Shown piece by piece: positions 25,745-33,959 of a DNA stretch of 64,000 nucleotides. The stretch's first letter is position 1; the number at the start of each line of letters is the position of its first letter. Source of the stretch: Robertmurraya korlensis (GTDB lineage Bacteria; Bacillota; Bacilli; Bacillales; Cytobacillaceae); the NCBI RefSeq assembly GCF_023715225.1, contig NZ_JAMBNS010000014.1, positions 46,250 to 110,249 of the forward strand, given 5' to 3'. The translations under genes and the position numbers were made by a program. The notes under the pieces were generated by a model. It made no database searches. It was not told where the DNA came from and worked only from the letters and a program-made list of their open reading frames with translations.

Positions 25745-27262
25745 TTGGAGTGGATTTTTTATCTATACCTGTTAAATACGTTCTTTATGTTATTCATAGC
25801 TATTTGGGAAGTTCGTCGTCCTGCCAAGGCTTTGAATTGGATAATAATCGTCCTTGTTTTGCCTATCATTGGTTTCTGGCTATATCTTAGCACATCAAAT
25901 CCCAAGATTATTCATCGGAAAAGATTGACCTCTTCTCATAATGAGTCTGATAAATTACCTGATACATATACTGATTCAGCATCGATAATCGCCGATGCTT
26001 TAAGGTATTTTACTGTAGGCGGGCTTCGAGTCGGCAAAGTCCACGTACTAAACAATGGAATAGCAAAATATGAACAACTTATCGAATCCCTACAAAAAGC
26101 CCAAAAAACCATTGATCTGGAATATTTCATCTATCGGAACGACCAAATTGGTAATCACATCTCAGAACTGCTGATCGAAAAAGCAGTAAATGGAGTGCGG
26201 GTTCGTTTTATTAGAGATGGTTGGGGGAGTAAAACATTTCCGAATCAAAAAATCCTTCAGATGGTGGAAGCAGGGATAGAATGCCGGATAATATTTCCTT
26301 TACGCTTTCCCTGGATTTTATCCAATTGGAATTATCGGGACCATTGTAAGATTGTCACGGTCGACGGAAATAAAGCTTTTACTGGTGGCATGAACGTAGG
26401 ATATGAATATACAGGATTAAAGCCAGACGTAGGATTTTGGAGGGACACTCATTTGCAAATTATAGGGGAAGCAACAGGCGACTTGCAGACTATCTTCGAC
26501 GTTCATTGGAATATCGCTGTACCAGAACGGATAAAGTCAAAAACAAAATCTGAGGCAACGAAAAAGGCCACTAAAATCCCAAAATATAAATCAAAGGAAA
26601 TCAATCCAACCGGCAGCATAGATCTTTCAAGATGGTCTGCCGAATTAGGATCTGAGTTATGGCCTATAGAAGGTAAAACAGACAATACCCAAACAAAGAC
26701 AGGAGAATTGCAAAAAGCGTACATCCATACGTTGGAAGGAAACCCTGGAATTCCTACCCCAGTTATTCGTCAAGCTTACTTTATATGTATAACACAGGCG
26801 ACCAAGACTATTGATATAACAACACCCTATTTTGTACCAGAAACAGATATTATCATGGCGTTAAAAACAGCTGTGGCTCGTGGTGTGCGCGTAAGATTGC
26901 TGGTTCCTCGCCATATTGTCCAAAAAATTGTGGGCTATGCAAGCCGTACTTTTTACGGGGAACTTATAGAAGCTGGGGTCCAAATCTACCAGTATGACAA
27001 AGGAATGTTACATGCGAAGGTGATGATCATAGATGAGGAGGTTACAGAAGTAGGCGCAGCAAACTATGATATGAGAAGTTTTCGCCTGAATTATGAGGTG
27101 TGTCAAGTCGTGTACAGTGCTGATGTGGCAAGAGAACTCACAGAGCAGTTCGAGGGGGATCTTACTGATTCTGTACCATTAAGAATTGAAGACTTGTTGC
27201 AACGATCCCTGACCGAGCGCATTTTTGAACAAGGTGCTCGTCTGCTTTCTCCATTATTATAA
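25745..27262 (+). CDS. cls: cardiolipin synthase (phospholipase D family)
   Basis: 505 residues from TTG 25745 with AAGGAGGG upstream. Two N-terminal membrane helices precede two PLD motifs: HCKIVTVDGNKAFTGGMN (about 200) and HAKVMIIDEEVTEVGAAN (about 427). An inserted basic stretch of about 60 residues between them is longer than usual. The enzyme joins two phosphatidylglycerol molecules. A cardiolipin synthase is part of the published spore heat-resistance elements. Confidence 0.93.
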   Translation: MEWIFYLYLLNTFFMLFIAIWEVRRPAKALNWIIIVLVLPIIGFWLYLSTSNPKIIHRKRLTSSHNESDKLPDTYTDSASIIADALRYFTVGGLRVGKVHVLNNGIAKYEQLIESLQKAQKTIDLEYFIYRNDQIGNHISELLIEKAVNGVRVRFIRDGWGSKTFPNQKILQMVEAGIECRIIFPLRFPWILSNWNYRDHCKIVTVDGNKAFTGGMNVGYEYTGLKPDVGFWRDTHLQIIGEATGDLQTIFDVHWNIAVPERIKSKTKSEATKKATKIPKYKSKEINPTGSIDLSRWSAELGSELWPIEGKTDNTQTKTGELQKAYIHTLEGNPGIPTPVIRQAYFICITQATKTIDITTPYFVPETDIIMALKTAVARGVRVRLLVPRHIVQKIVGYASRTFYGELIEAGVQIYQYDKGMLHAKVMIIDEEVTEVGAANYDMRSFRLNYEVCQVVYSADVARELTEQFEGDLTDSVPLRIEDLLQRSLTERIFEQGARLLSPLL

Positions 27263-27350
27263 GTTGATGTATCCTGTTTTTATTGTTCTATCTTAAATCT
27301 AGATTTAACTTTGTTTTTAATATATTTCTGACTTATTAAAAAAAAAGTCG

Positions 27351-27392
27351 AAAACCCGTGTATTATAAGAACTTCCAACATGGGTTTTTTCT
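27351..27392 (+). terminator. terminator after cls
   Basis: AAAACCCGTG (27351-27360) pairs with CATGGGTTTT (27379-27388), followed by T-rich sequence. Confidence 0.7.
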
Positions 27393-27495
27393 TATTTACG
27401 ATGGAAATTCATTACTAAAAAACGGTAATACTAAAAAGGCAGCTCAAAGAGTTTGAATTCAAAAATATCTGTTACCTTTTCATTTAAATATAGAG

Positions 27496-28074
27496 GTGAT
27501 ATCAATAGATAATATATTTGAAAATCTTAAGGAAATACGTTTATTAGAAGATAAGCTCTATCATTTAGAATTAAATGGTTGGCTAAAAAATGAGTTTTTA
27601 ACTTGGGAATGGTGGATACTAGTCGTTTTTTTAGTTGTGCCTTGGGTTATATGGGCTAAACTTGTTAAACGAGACATTATTTTAGAAATTTTGTTATTTG
27701 GTACCATAATTATCTTGACAACAACCTTATTAGATGTAGTTGGTGCACAATACAGTTTTTGGGATTACCCCATTGCATTCCTACCTTTTATTCCTAGGGC
27801 CTTTCCTTTTGATTTTTCAATGGTACCTGTAGCTTACATGTTGTTATATCAATATTTTAGAAGATGGAAATCTTTTATTTTAGCCCAGATCATTATGGCA
27901 CTAACATATGCCTATATAGGTGAACCCTTTTGCGAGTGGGTCAAACTTGTTAATTATTTAGAGTGGAGATACAGATATTCATTCATATATTACATCATTG
28001 TTGGAATTGTAACTCGAGCTTTAATACTAAAACTAGCCTCTTTATCTAAACCTCAAGATCTTACAACTAAGTAA
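27496..28074 (+). CDS. CBO0543-type integral membrane protein
   Basis: About 190 residues with five membrane helices. Segments such as LTWEWWILVVFLVVPWVIW, FWDYPIAFLPFIPRAFPFDFSMVPVAYML (in part) and YIGEPFCEWVKLVNYLEWRY match the CBO0543-type family. The start is odd: the only in-frame GTG (27496) is inside the GAGGTG ribosome site. ATA at 27505, six bases after that site, is where an ATG would be expected. Expression may therefore be low or lost. It precedes DUF421 copy B by 23 bp; the last 18 bp of this gene are also present in front of copy A. Confidence 0.7.
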   Translation: MISIDNIFENLKEIRLLEDKLYHLELNGWLKNEFLTWEWWILVVFLVVPWVIWAKLVKRDIILEILLFGTIIILTTTLLDVVGAQYSFWDYPIAFLPFIPRAFPFDFSMVPVAYMLLYQYFRRWKSFILAQIIMALTYAYIGEPFCEWVKLVNYLEWRYRYSFIYYIIVGIVTRALILKLASLSKPQDLTTK

Positions 28075-28895
28075 AATTTAAATTGGAGGAAAAAACTTTG
28101 GAAGAAGTCAATATTGGTTTACTGACGATCAAAGTCATCGTTGGTTTTGCAACTTTATTTTTTATCATTATCATAACAGGCAGAACATCCATCTATCAGT
28201 TAACCCCGTTTCACTTAGTTTTTGTGTTAGTACTTGGAGATTTTTTAGGAAATACCATTTATGAAGATAAGGTAGGGATTTTTCATTTTTTATATGCCAT
28301 CGGATTGTGGACGTTTCTTATGTTGGGAATAGAGTTTATGACTCTAAAAAATAAATCGACACGTTCTCTCTTATTAGGCAATCCTAACATCATCATTCGA
28401 GATGGTGTTATGGACAGAAAGTTACTTACAAAGAACAAATTGGATGTAAATCAAGTATTGAGTATACTCCGTCAAAATAATGTCTTTTCAGTTCGCGAAG
28501 TCAAATACGGTATATTGGAAGCTAATGGGCAAATAAGTTTATTATTAAAATCCAAGTATCAAAAACCAGACAAGCAAGATCTCAATCTTCCAGAAAGTCC
28601 AGTAGACCTCCCAACATCGTTAATTATAGATGGGGAAATTTTATGGGATAATTTACATGAACTCGGATTTGATCAACAGTGGTTAGATAACCAATTAACT
28701 ACCAATGGATATGATAATGTAAAGCGTATACTTTACGCAGATTGGCGAGAGAGTGAAGGCATACATGTAAGTCCTAAATAAAATTTGTTAGGATAAGAGC
28801 ACATCAATTTTCTTGGTGAATATAAACTTTAGTCTTCAACAATCAGGCGCTTTAATGAAGTAACTAAAGCCTAATTTTTCACTTATAACACCGAG
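28057..28895 (+). repeat. 839-bp direct repeat, copy B
   Basis: Matches 9300-10138 in the same orientation. It ends 27 bp before the right inverted repeat. Recombination between the copies would excise 18,757 bp including the gerK and spoVA operons. Confidence 0.92.
28098..28781 (+). CDS. YetF-type DUF421 membrane protein (copy B)
   Basis: 227 residues from TTG 28098 with GGAGG upstream. It is near-identical to the protein at 9341-10024, with differences such as Leu to Phe in LTPFHLVFV and Asp to Asn in NPNIIIRDG. It keeps its natural upstream partner (the CBO0543-type gene), unlike copy A, so this is likely the parental copy. Three membrane helices are followed by a soluble YetF domain. Confidence 0.87.
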   Translation: MEEVNIGLLTIKVIVGFATLFFIIIITGRTSIYQLTPFHLVFVLVLGDFLGNTIYEDKVGIFHFLYAIGLWTFLMLGIEFMTLKNKSTRSLLLGNPNIIIRDGVMDRKLLTKNKLDVNQVLSILRQNNVFSVREVKYGILEANGQISLLLKSKYQKPDKQDLNLPESPVDLPTSLIIDGEILWDNLHELGFDQQWLDNQLTTNGYDNVKRILYADWRESEGIHVSPK

Positions 28896-28922
28896 AAATT
28901 AGACTTTTTATATTTTGATTTC

Positions 28923-28960
28923 CTTAACGTTGTAAATCCGCACTTTCCTGACGCTACCCC
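28923..28960. repeat. right 38-bp terminal inverted repeat of the Tn1546-like transposon
   Basis: Starts CTTAACGTTGTAAATCCGCA and ends GACGCTACCCC, the inverse complement of 2607-2644 with a few mismatches. The outer GGGGTAGCGTCAGG is intact on both ends. Confidence 0.92.
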
Positions 28961-29055
28961 AATTAGACGTAAAGCTTGTTGATAGAGAGAGTTTAATTAA
29001 CTACATACTTAAAATGAATCCTAATGCAGTTCCGAACTTCAAGAAACTTTCTTAA
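28961..29055 (+). pseudogene. 3' remnant of a gene interrupted by the transposon (possibly Mrr-type restriction endonuclease)
   Basis: An open frame leads out of the transposon end to TAA 29053-29055, encoding LDVKLVDRESLINYILKMN and a short tail, followed by a terminator at 29061. The VKLVDRESLINYI stretch resembles the end of Mrr-type PD-(D/E)XK restriction domains; that is a weak match over 30 residues. The missing 5' part is not on the other side of the transposon. Confidence 0.5.
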
Positions 29056-29060
29056 TAAAG

Positions 29061-29097
29061 AATAATGGCCAAGACTTCAATTGTCCTGGCCATTATT
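29061..29097 (+). terminator. terminator of the interrupted gene
   Basis: AATAATGGCC (29061-29070) pairs with GGCCATTATT (29088-29097), with an inner GAC/GTC extension. Confidence 0.65.
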
Positions 29098-29215
29098 TGT
29101 TCCTGAATGCCACATTTATAATAAGTTCCATCTAATTAATTTTGGTAATCTCCGAAATTTCCTTTCCAAACTCCACCTATATAGCATTTTTATATTTAAG
29201 ATTTAATACCAATTT

Positions 29216-29241
29216 AAAAGCCAGCAATTATGCTGGCTTTA
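29216..29241 (-). terminator. terminator of spoIID-like gene
   Basis: AAAGCCAGCA and TGCTGGCTTT form a 10-bp stem 13 bp beyond the minus-strand stop at 29254. Confidence 0.75.
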
Positions 29242-29253
29242 ATAAGAAATAAT

Positions 29254-30270
29254 TTATCTCTTGGCAACTGCTTCGATTATTGTTTGATTTGTATTTATAT
29301 CTTCTATTTCAATGTCTTGGTAGTAGTAATTCAAGATTTCCTTAAAGTTTCTCCCTTGTTTAGCCATACCATTTGCTCCATATTGGCTCATGCCAACTCC
29401 ATGTCCATTTCCCTTTGTATTTACAATTATGTTAGTTCCCTCAAGTTCTAAGGTGAAATCTGTGGAACGTAGTCCTAACATTTCTCTGATTTCCTTGCCA
29501 CTAAATAATTTACCATTTATATCAACAGTAGATACTCTGTTACTTGAAGTACGAACTATTTTACTTAAATCTCCACTACTATTTATTTTAACACCTAGTT
29601 TCTCTTGAAAATCTTCAACAGTAAGCGTCTTACTATCTTGATATACAGGAGAGTTGCTGTCCCAGGGACTAGGTACACTCCTTAAATAAGGAATGGTATT
29701 GGACCAATATTCTTCTGAGTTCTCTGTATATCCATTACTAGTAGAAAAAAAAGAGGCATCTATAGGTTGATCTTTGTAGGTCATAATAAGTCCTCTAGTT
29801 TCATTGATGGCATTGTTGATTTTCTTTATATTTTCATCATATTTACTACCCCAGGTAATTTTTAAATCATTATTACTTTTATAAACTTGATGAAGGGTAG
29901 AATCAGTTATATCAGTACCAGGTGGTAGTTTACTTAAATCAGGGTTTAATAAAGTTTTTATGGTAAAGGTTCTTGCAGCAACTGCTTGTGCTTTTAAAGC
30001 CTCAAGCTCAAAGTTAACTGGCATCTCAGCTGCTAGTACACCTCGAACATAGTTTTCTAATGTTGTATCCTCAATTTCATTAGTACTAGTTCTCAAAACA
30101 GATACAGGTATTACCTCTTCTTCAGATGGATGTTTATCTTCTGTAATAATCTCTTTATCCTTGCTTACCACTTCAGCCTTATTTTCAGTAGAAAACCCTA
30201 ACACAATAATTGAGGGAATAACTAGTACTAATATTAAAATGGATATTACCGATAAGTAAAAATTTTTCAT
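29254..30270 (-). CDS. spoIID: SpoIID-like protein
   Basis: 338 residues. It has an N-terminal membrane anchor (VISILILVLVIPSIIVLGF) and an acidic linker. The SpoIID/LytB domain follows with LENYVRGVLAAEMPVNFELE, LKAQAVAARTF, SFFSTSNGYTENSEEYW and NTKGNGHGVGMSQYGANGMA. SpoIID is a lytic transglycosylase that drives forespore engulfment. This is the full domain set of the true sporulation protein (about 340 aa), so it is either an extra plasmid copy or the only copy. GGGGGC precedes the ATG. It is not part of the transposon. Confidence 0.9.
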   Translation of the reverse strand: MKNFYLSVISILILVLVIPSIIVLGFSTENKAEVVSKDKEIITEDKHPSEEEVIPVSVLRTSTNEIEDTTLENYVRGVLAAEMPVNFELEALKAQAVAARTFTIKTLLNPDLSKLPPGTDITDSTLHQVYKSNNDLKITWGSKYDENIKKINNAINETRGLIMTYKDQPIDASFFSTSNGYTENSEEYWSNTIPYLRSVPSPWDSNSPVYQDSKTLTVEDFQEKLGVKINSSGDLSKIVRTSSNRVSTVDINGKLFSGKEIREMLGLRSTDFTLELEGTNIIVNTKGNGHGVGMSQYGANGMAKQGRNFKEILNYYYQDIEIEDINTNQTIIEAVAKR

Positions 30271-30466
30271 AGATTGCCCCCATAAATTATTTTTACTTAT
30301 TTATACAAATCTGAATAAATCTTTAGAACGTAATTACAAAGATAAGGGAATTTTATCCATTATTTTTAGTAAAAAAGTACCATTTTTAAAAAAATATATT
30401 TTTAAAAAAAGGATATTTTTGTAATTTATAGAATTAATATACATAGAAAATTATGGAAGGGATGAT

Positions 30467-30979
30467 TTGTTGCTTATATACACTCAAATTTTTTTAAGTT
30501 TAGTATTTCTTATTTCTGGAACTATAAAAGTTCTAGAATACTCAAATTTTAAAACTACTATTAGTAAAATTGGGTTCAAGAATAAATACCTTACCTTAGT
30601 CTCTTCTGGAGTAGTCTTTATAGAACTCTTAATTTCTGGATTAATATTATTTAATCAAACAAGATTATTAGCTTCTTTAATTATCACAATACTTACATCC
30701 GTATTTTTCTATCTTTCAATTAAAATGATAATTAATGGAAAATCAATTGATTGCAATTGTTTTGGTTCAATATCAGAAGAAAAGCTTGGGTTTAACACTA
30801 TCATTAAATCATTAATATTATTTATTTTATGCATCATTCAATTTATTAATAAAGAACCATCAGGCATTGAAATAGCAAGCTATAGAACAATTCTGGATGC
30901 TATTTCCTCTTCAATAGGAATTATGTGTATATACTTATTACTGGTCTCTTATAATAACTTGTCTTCTAAACTTAAATAG
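30467..30979 (+). CDS. MauE/DoxX-like membrane protein
   Basis: 170 residues, four or five helices, starting LLIYTQIFLSLVFLISGTIKV. The cysteine pair in SIDCNCFGSI (about residue 99) is the MauE signature. MauE-type proteins work with thioredoxin-like MauD in making disulfides in exported proteins. It is followed 15 bp later by a thioredoxin-like gene and then a six-cysteine peptide, so disulfide handling of that peptide is the likely role. TTG starts at 30467 or 30470, with GGAAGGG upstream. Confidence 0.8.
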   Translation: MLLIYTQIFLSLVFLISGTIKVLEYSNFKTTISKIGFKNKYLTLVSSGVVFIELLISGLILFNQTRLLASLIITILTSVFFYLSIKMIINGKSIDCNCFGSISEEKLGFNTIIKSLILFILCIIQFINKEPSGIEIASYRTILDAISSSIGIMCIYLLLVSYNNLSSKLK

Positions 30980-30994
30980 GCAGGGGGGAGTTTT

Positions 30995-31534
30995 TTGGTT
31001 TCTTTAACAATTCAATGGGTACTACTTATTACACTAACTTATATGGTAATAAGGCTATATTCTCTAATTTCAAAATCTCAAAGAAGAAAAACTTTAATAA
31101 AGTCTAATGATGGATTTCCGTCTGGAGGGACTTATCCGTTCAAAACCATTTCTACAATAAGTAGTAATAAAATATCCATAAACCAAAATAGTTTTAAAGG
31201 AACAATTATTGTTGGTACTTCTTATGGATGTGATGCCTGCAAAAGCGTTTATCCAGTTCTTTCGCAATTCAAAAATCTATTTCCAGAATATCAACTACTT
31301 AATTTATCATTTACAAGAAAAGAAGACATTAACGAACTTATAAATGAATATAGCCTACATCCTGAAACTATTGCTCTCCTACATATTAAAGAAATGGGCA
31401 ACTTTGGGTTTGAAGGGTTCCCATTTGCATACCTGGTTTCTAGTCAGGGGAAAATCCTTCAAAAAGGATTAGTTAATACTAAAAATGATTTTGATTTATT
31501 GGTTTCGTTTAGTGAAACAAAAAGAGTTTCCTAA
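30995..31534 (+). CDS. membrane-anchored thioredoxin-like protein (MauD-like)
   Basis: 179 residues from TTG 30995 with GGGGGGAG upstream. One N-terminal membrane helix (SLTIQWVLLITLTYMVIRLY) is followed by an extracellular thioredoxin fold. The active site is TSYGCDACKSVYPV (CDAC, about residue 80) and the cis-proline segment is FEGFPFAYLVSSQGKILQKG. It should carry out thiol-disulfide exchange outside the membrane, paired with the MauE-like protein. The peptide gene starts 26 bp after its stop. Confidence 0.85.
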   Translation: MVSLTIQWVLLITLTYMVIRLYSLISKSQRRKTLIKSNDGFPSGGTYPFKTISTISSNKISINQNSFKGTIIVGTSYGCDACKSVYPVLSQFKNLFPEYQLLNLSFTRKEDINELINEYSLHPETIALLHIKEMGNFGFEGFPFAYLVSSQGKILQKGLVNTKNDFDLLVSFSETKRVS

Positions 31535-31560
31535 AAACAAATTGAAAGGAGGTGATAATT

Positions 31561-31725
31561 ATGGGAAACGAAAATCTTTTGGAGATTATGCCTGAAAGTG
31601 ATTGTGGAGGTTCTAGTTACTCTTATTGTAACTATAATAGACCTTGTGGTGTTGGTGGTATTAAAAGTTTAAGAGAATGGTATACTGGATGCGGTGTACT
31701 TTGGGCATCAACTTGCGAATGTTAG
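31561..31725 (+). CDS. six-cysteine precursor peptide, putative bacteriocin
   Basis: 54 residues, preceded by a perfect AAAGGAGGTGAT site. It starts MGNENLLEIMPES, then holds cysteines at 15, 23, 29, 44, 52 and 54, and ends GCGVLWASTCEC. GG doublets lie at 16-17 and 32-33. There is no LanM, LanBC, radical SAM or YcaO enzyme nearby. With the MauE/thioredoxin pair upstream and an ABC exporter downstream, a disulfide-rich secreted peptide is the best guess. A terminator directly behind the gene suggests it is made in excess of the transporter. Confidence 0.7.
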   Translation: MGNENLLEIMPESDCGGSSYSYCNYNRPCGVGGIKSLREWYTGCGVLWASTCEC

Positions 31726-31733
31726 TATTGAAG

Positions 31734-31767
31734 AAACCAAGGGTTATTATAATCCTTGGTTTTTTTA
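31734..31767 (+). terminator. terminator/attenuator between peptide and exporter
   Basis: AAACCAAGG (31734-31742) pairs with CCTTGGTTT (31754-31762), followed by seven T. Partial readthrough would feed the ABC transporter gene. Confidence 0.8.
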
Positions 31768-31785
31768 CTCTTAGGGGTGGATAAT

Positions 31786-33603
31786 ATGAAAAAGAATAAT
31801 CATTTTTACAAAACACTTGAACTTGTTTGGAAAATAGATTACTCTTGGGTAATTTATTCAATTTGTTTAAGGATTCTACTTGGACTAGCACCACTTGTTA
31901 CTTTATGGATTACAACTCAACTAATTAATAGTGTATCTATCCTTATACAGACTAAAACTGATGACTATTCGAGAGTATTAGTTCTTCTTATACTCCAACT
32001 TATTAATACTTCATTTCAATCAGTTTTACAGCACTCAAATGAAATATTAGATGCAAAAATGGAGGTTAAAATAAATCACCATTTAAATAGTGAAATATCT
32101 AAGAAAGCCATAGAATTACCGTATGAGTATTTTGACATGACGGAATTTTACAACCAGTTTTATCGTGTTAAGAATATAAATGGTTTTCATATTCTTTCAC
32201 CAATTAAGAGCATACTGAACATTTTTAGATCATCCATTAGTCTTATTTCATTAGTTTCATACTTATTTATTATACATTGGAGTCTCGTTTTACTAAGCTT
32301 AATTGCATCAATTCCAATCTTTATTGTGCAGTATAAATATGGATCAAGGAGATTTGGTTTAATGTTATATCAAACTCCTTTAGCACGAGAAGCAAACTAT
32401 TTAATTTCACTAATATCTAATAAAGTTAGTAATAAGGAGGTAAGGATACTCGGTGTAGACAAGTATCTAATGAATAAATGGAGTAATCTATTTATGGAAA
32501 ATAGTAATTCAATGTTATCTCTAATAAAAAAAGAAAAATACGCTAATATGCTATTAGATACAGTATCTGGACTGTTATACGGAGGAGGAGCTGGAATAGT
32601 AGTATGGTTATTAAAAAATAATAGGTTAAATATTGGTGACTTTGTTGCTACAGGCCAAGCAATACTTGGTGCACAACAGAGTATAAACAACATATCAACG
32701 AGTCTTGCAGATCTCTTTGAACAGGGACTATACATAAAGGATTTATTTGATTTTTTAGCAATTCCAACAGGATGCATCCAATCAATTGATAACCGCGAAA
32801 TGTCAAAATTTAATTTGGAGAAAGGAATATATGTAAAAAATTTACGCTTCTCCTACCCTCAAAGTGATACTCCCGTACTTAATAACATCACATTTTCTAT
32901 TGAGAAGGGTGAAAAAATAGCTATTATTGGAGAAAATGGATCTGGTAAATCAACTTTAATAAAATGCCTAATAGGTCTTTATAAAGAAAAAGATGGTCAA
33001 ATTTATTACGATGATAAAGAGATTAAAACTATAAATCATTCGTCCTTGCATGAAAATATATCAGTTATTTTCCAGGATTTCACTAAGTATGCGTTAACTA
33101 TTAGAGAAAACATCCAACTTGGAAATATTAATAAAATAGATCCTGGTAAATTTGAAGAATCCATATGGAAAAACGGAATAGAGCATATTGCATCCAAATT
33201 TAAATATGGTTATGAAACTAGATTAGGTAAATTATTTCCTGAAAGTGAAGATTTATCTGGTGGCCAATGGCAGAAAATTGCACTAGCAAGGCTACTATAT
33301 AGAGATACCGAAATAGTTGTTTTAGATGAACCTACATCAGCTCTAGACCCAATATCAGAATTAGAAGTATATAAAAAATTTTACGAATTATCAATTAATA
33401 AAACCACCATATTTGTCTCCCATAGAATGGCAGCAGCTAGACTTGCTGATAAGATAATTGTAATGAAGGATGGGAAAATTGTTGAAATGGGAAGTCATGA
33501 TGAATTAATAATTAAGAAAAGTATTTATTATGAAATGTTTAATTCCCAAGCCAAATGGTACTATGAACCGAAGACCATGGACTCTATGTATAAAAGCGTA
33601 TAA
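31786..33603 (+). CDS. ABC transporter, fused permease and ATPase
   Basis: 605 residues from ATG 31786 with AGGGGTGG upstream. Six membrane helices occupy about residues 20-310. The nucleotide-binding domain follows with Walker A IGENGSGKST, signature DLSGGQWQKIALARL, Walker B EIVVLDEPTSALDP and the switch histidine in FVSHRM. There is no N-terminal C39 peptidase domain, so it does not itself cleave a leader. It is the likely exporter (or immunity pump) for the six-cysteine peptide. Confidence 0.9.
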   Translation: MKKNNHFYKTLELVWKIDYSWVIYSICLRILLGLAPLVTLWITTQLINSVSILIQTKTDDYSRVLVLLILQLINTSFQSVLQHSNEILDAKMEVKINHHLNSEISKKAIELPYEYFDMTEFYNQFYRVKNINGFHILSPIKSILNIFRSSISLISLVSYLFIIHWSLVLLSLIASIPIFIVQYKYGSRRFGLMLYQTPLAREANYLISLISNKVSNKEVRILGVDKYLMNKWSNLFMENSNSMLSLIKKEKYANMLLDTVSGLLYGGGAGIVVWLLKNNRLNIGDFVATGQAILGAQQSINNISTSLADLFEQGLYIKDLFDFLAIPTGCIQSIDNREMSKFNLEKGIYVKNLRFSYPQSDTPVLNNITFSIEKGEKIAIIGENGSGKSTLIKCLIGLYKEKDGQIYYDDKEIKTINHSSLHENISVIFQDFTKYALTIRENIQLGNINKIDPGKFEESIWKNGIEHIASKFKYGYETRLGKLFPESEDLSGGQWQKIALARLLYRDTEIVVLDEPTSALDPISELEVYKKFYELSINKTTIFVSHRMAAARLADKIIVMKDGKIVEMGSHDELIIKKSIYYEMFNSQAKWYYEPKTMDSMYKSV

Positions 33604-33645
33604 AAGGCGAGGTAACCCCGTGAAATCAAAATTGAGAAAAAGTAG

Positions 33646-33673
33646 AGGCATCTAAATTAAAGATGTCTTTTTT
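33646..33673 (+). terminator. terminator after the ABC exporter
   Basis: AGGCATCT (33646-33653) pairs with AGATGTCT (33661-33668), followed by T6. Confidence 0.7.
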
Positions 33674-33679
33674 ACATTT

Positions 33680-33747
33680 CCTTACTAAGTAAGGATTGAT
33701 TTTTAGAGAAAATGCGTATATTATTAATGTATCCTTACTAAGTAAGG
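33680..33747 (+). promoter_or_regulatory. promoter of the toxin-antitoxin operon framed by two identical palindromes
   Basis: TTGATT (33696-33701) and TATTAT (33719-33724), 17 bp apart, form a sigma-A type promoter. The palindrome CCTTACTAAGTAAGG occurs exactly at 33680-33694 (upstream of -35) and 33733-33747 (at the start point). Centres are 53 bp apart, about five helical turns. Autoregulation by the antitoxin or another dimer is likely. The 5' leader to the antitoxin would be about 210 nt. Confidence 0.65.
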
Positions 33748-33959
33748 ACTAGTCACAATAATATATCAAATAGCCGAACAAAAAATTATCGCAGATCATA
33801 AAATAGTCGAAATAAGAACATAGAAGCCTAGCAGATGCAGAATAGATAAAATTTATAAGAAAACAAAAAATAAAGAGAAAAAAACATAAAAAATAACAAA
33901 ACATAGATAAAAGAAAATTGTCGAATAGTGAATTAGGCGAATGACAGGGAATAGAATGG

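Larger units (their letters stand above)
2607..28960. mobile_element. Tn1546-like Tn3-family transposon carrying spore germination and spoVA2mob-type heat-resistance genes
   Basis: The 26,354-bp element is bounded by 38-bp inverted repeats. It has divergent tnpA (988 aa) and tnpR around a res palindrome at its left end. Cargo includes an amidase, a gerAB remnant, DUF421 proteins, Hsp20, a gerK-type operon, cwlJ, the seven-gene spoVA-type operon, coat proteins, a protease and cardiolipin synthase. Published work describes a Tn1546 element with a spoVA2mob operon that raises spore heat resistance in Bacillus. The match here is by gene content and order, not by alignment. The five bases outside the two ends (TTAGA and AATTA) are not a direct repeat, so the flanks have been rearranged. 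Confidence 0.9.
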
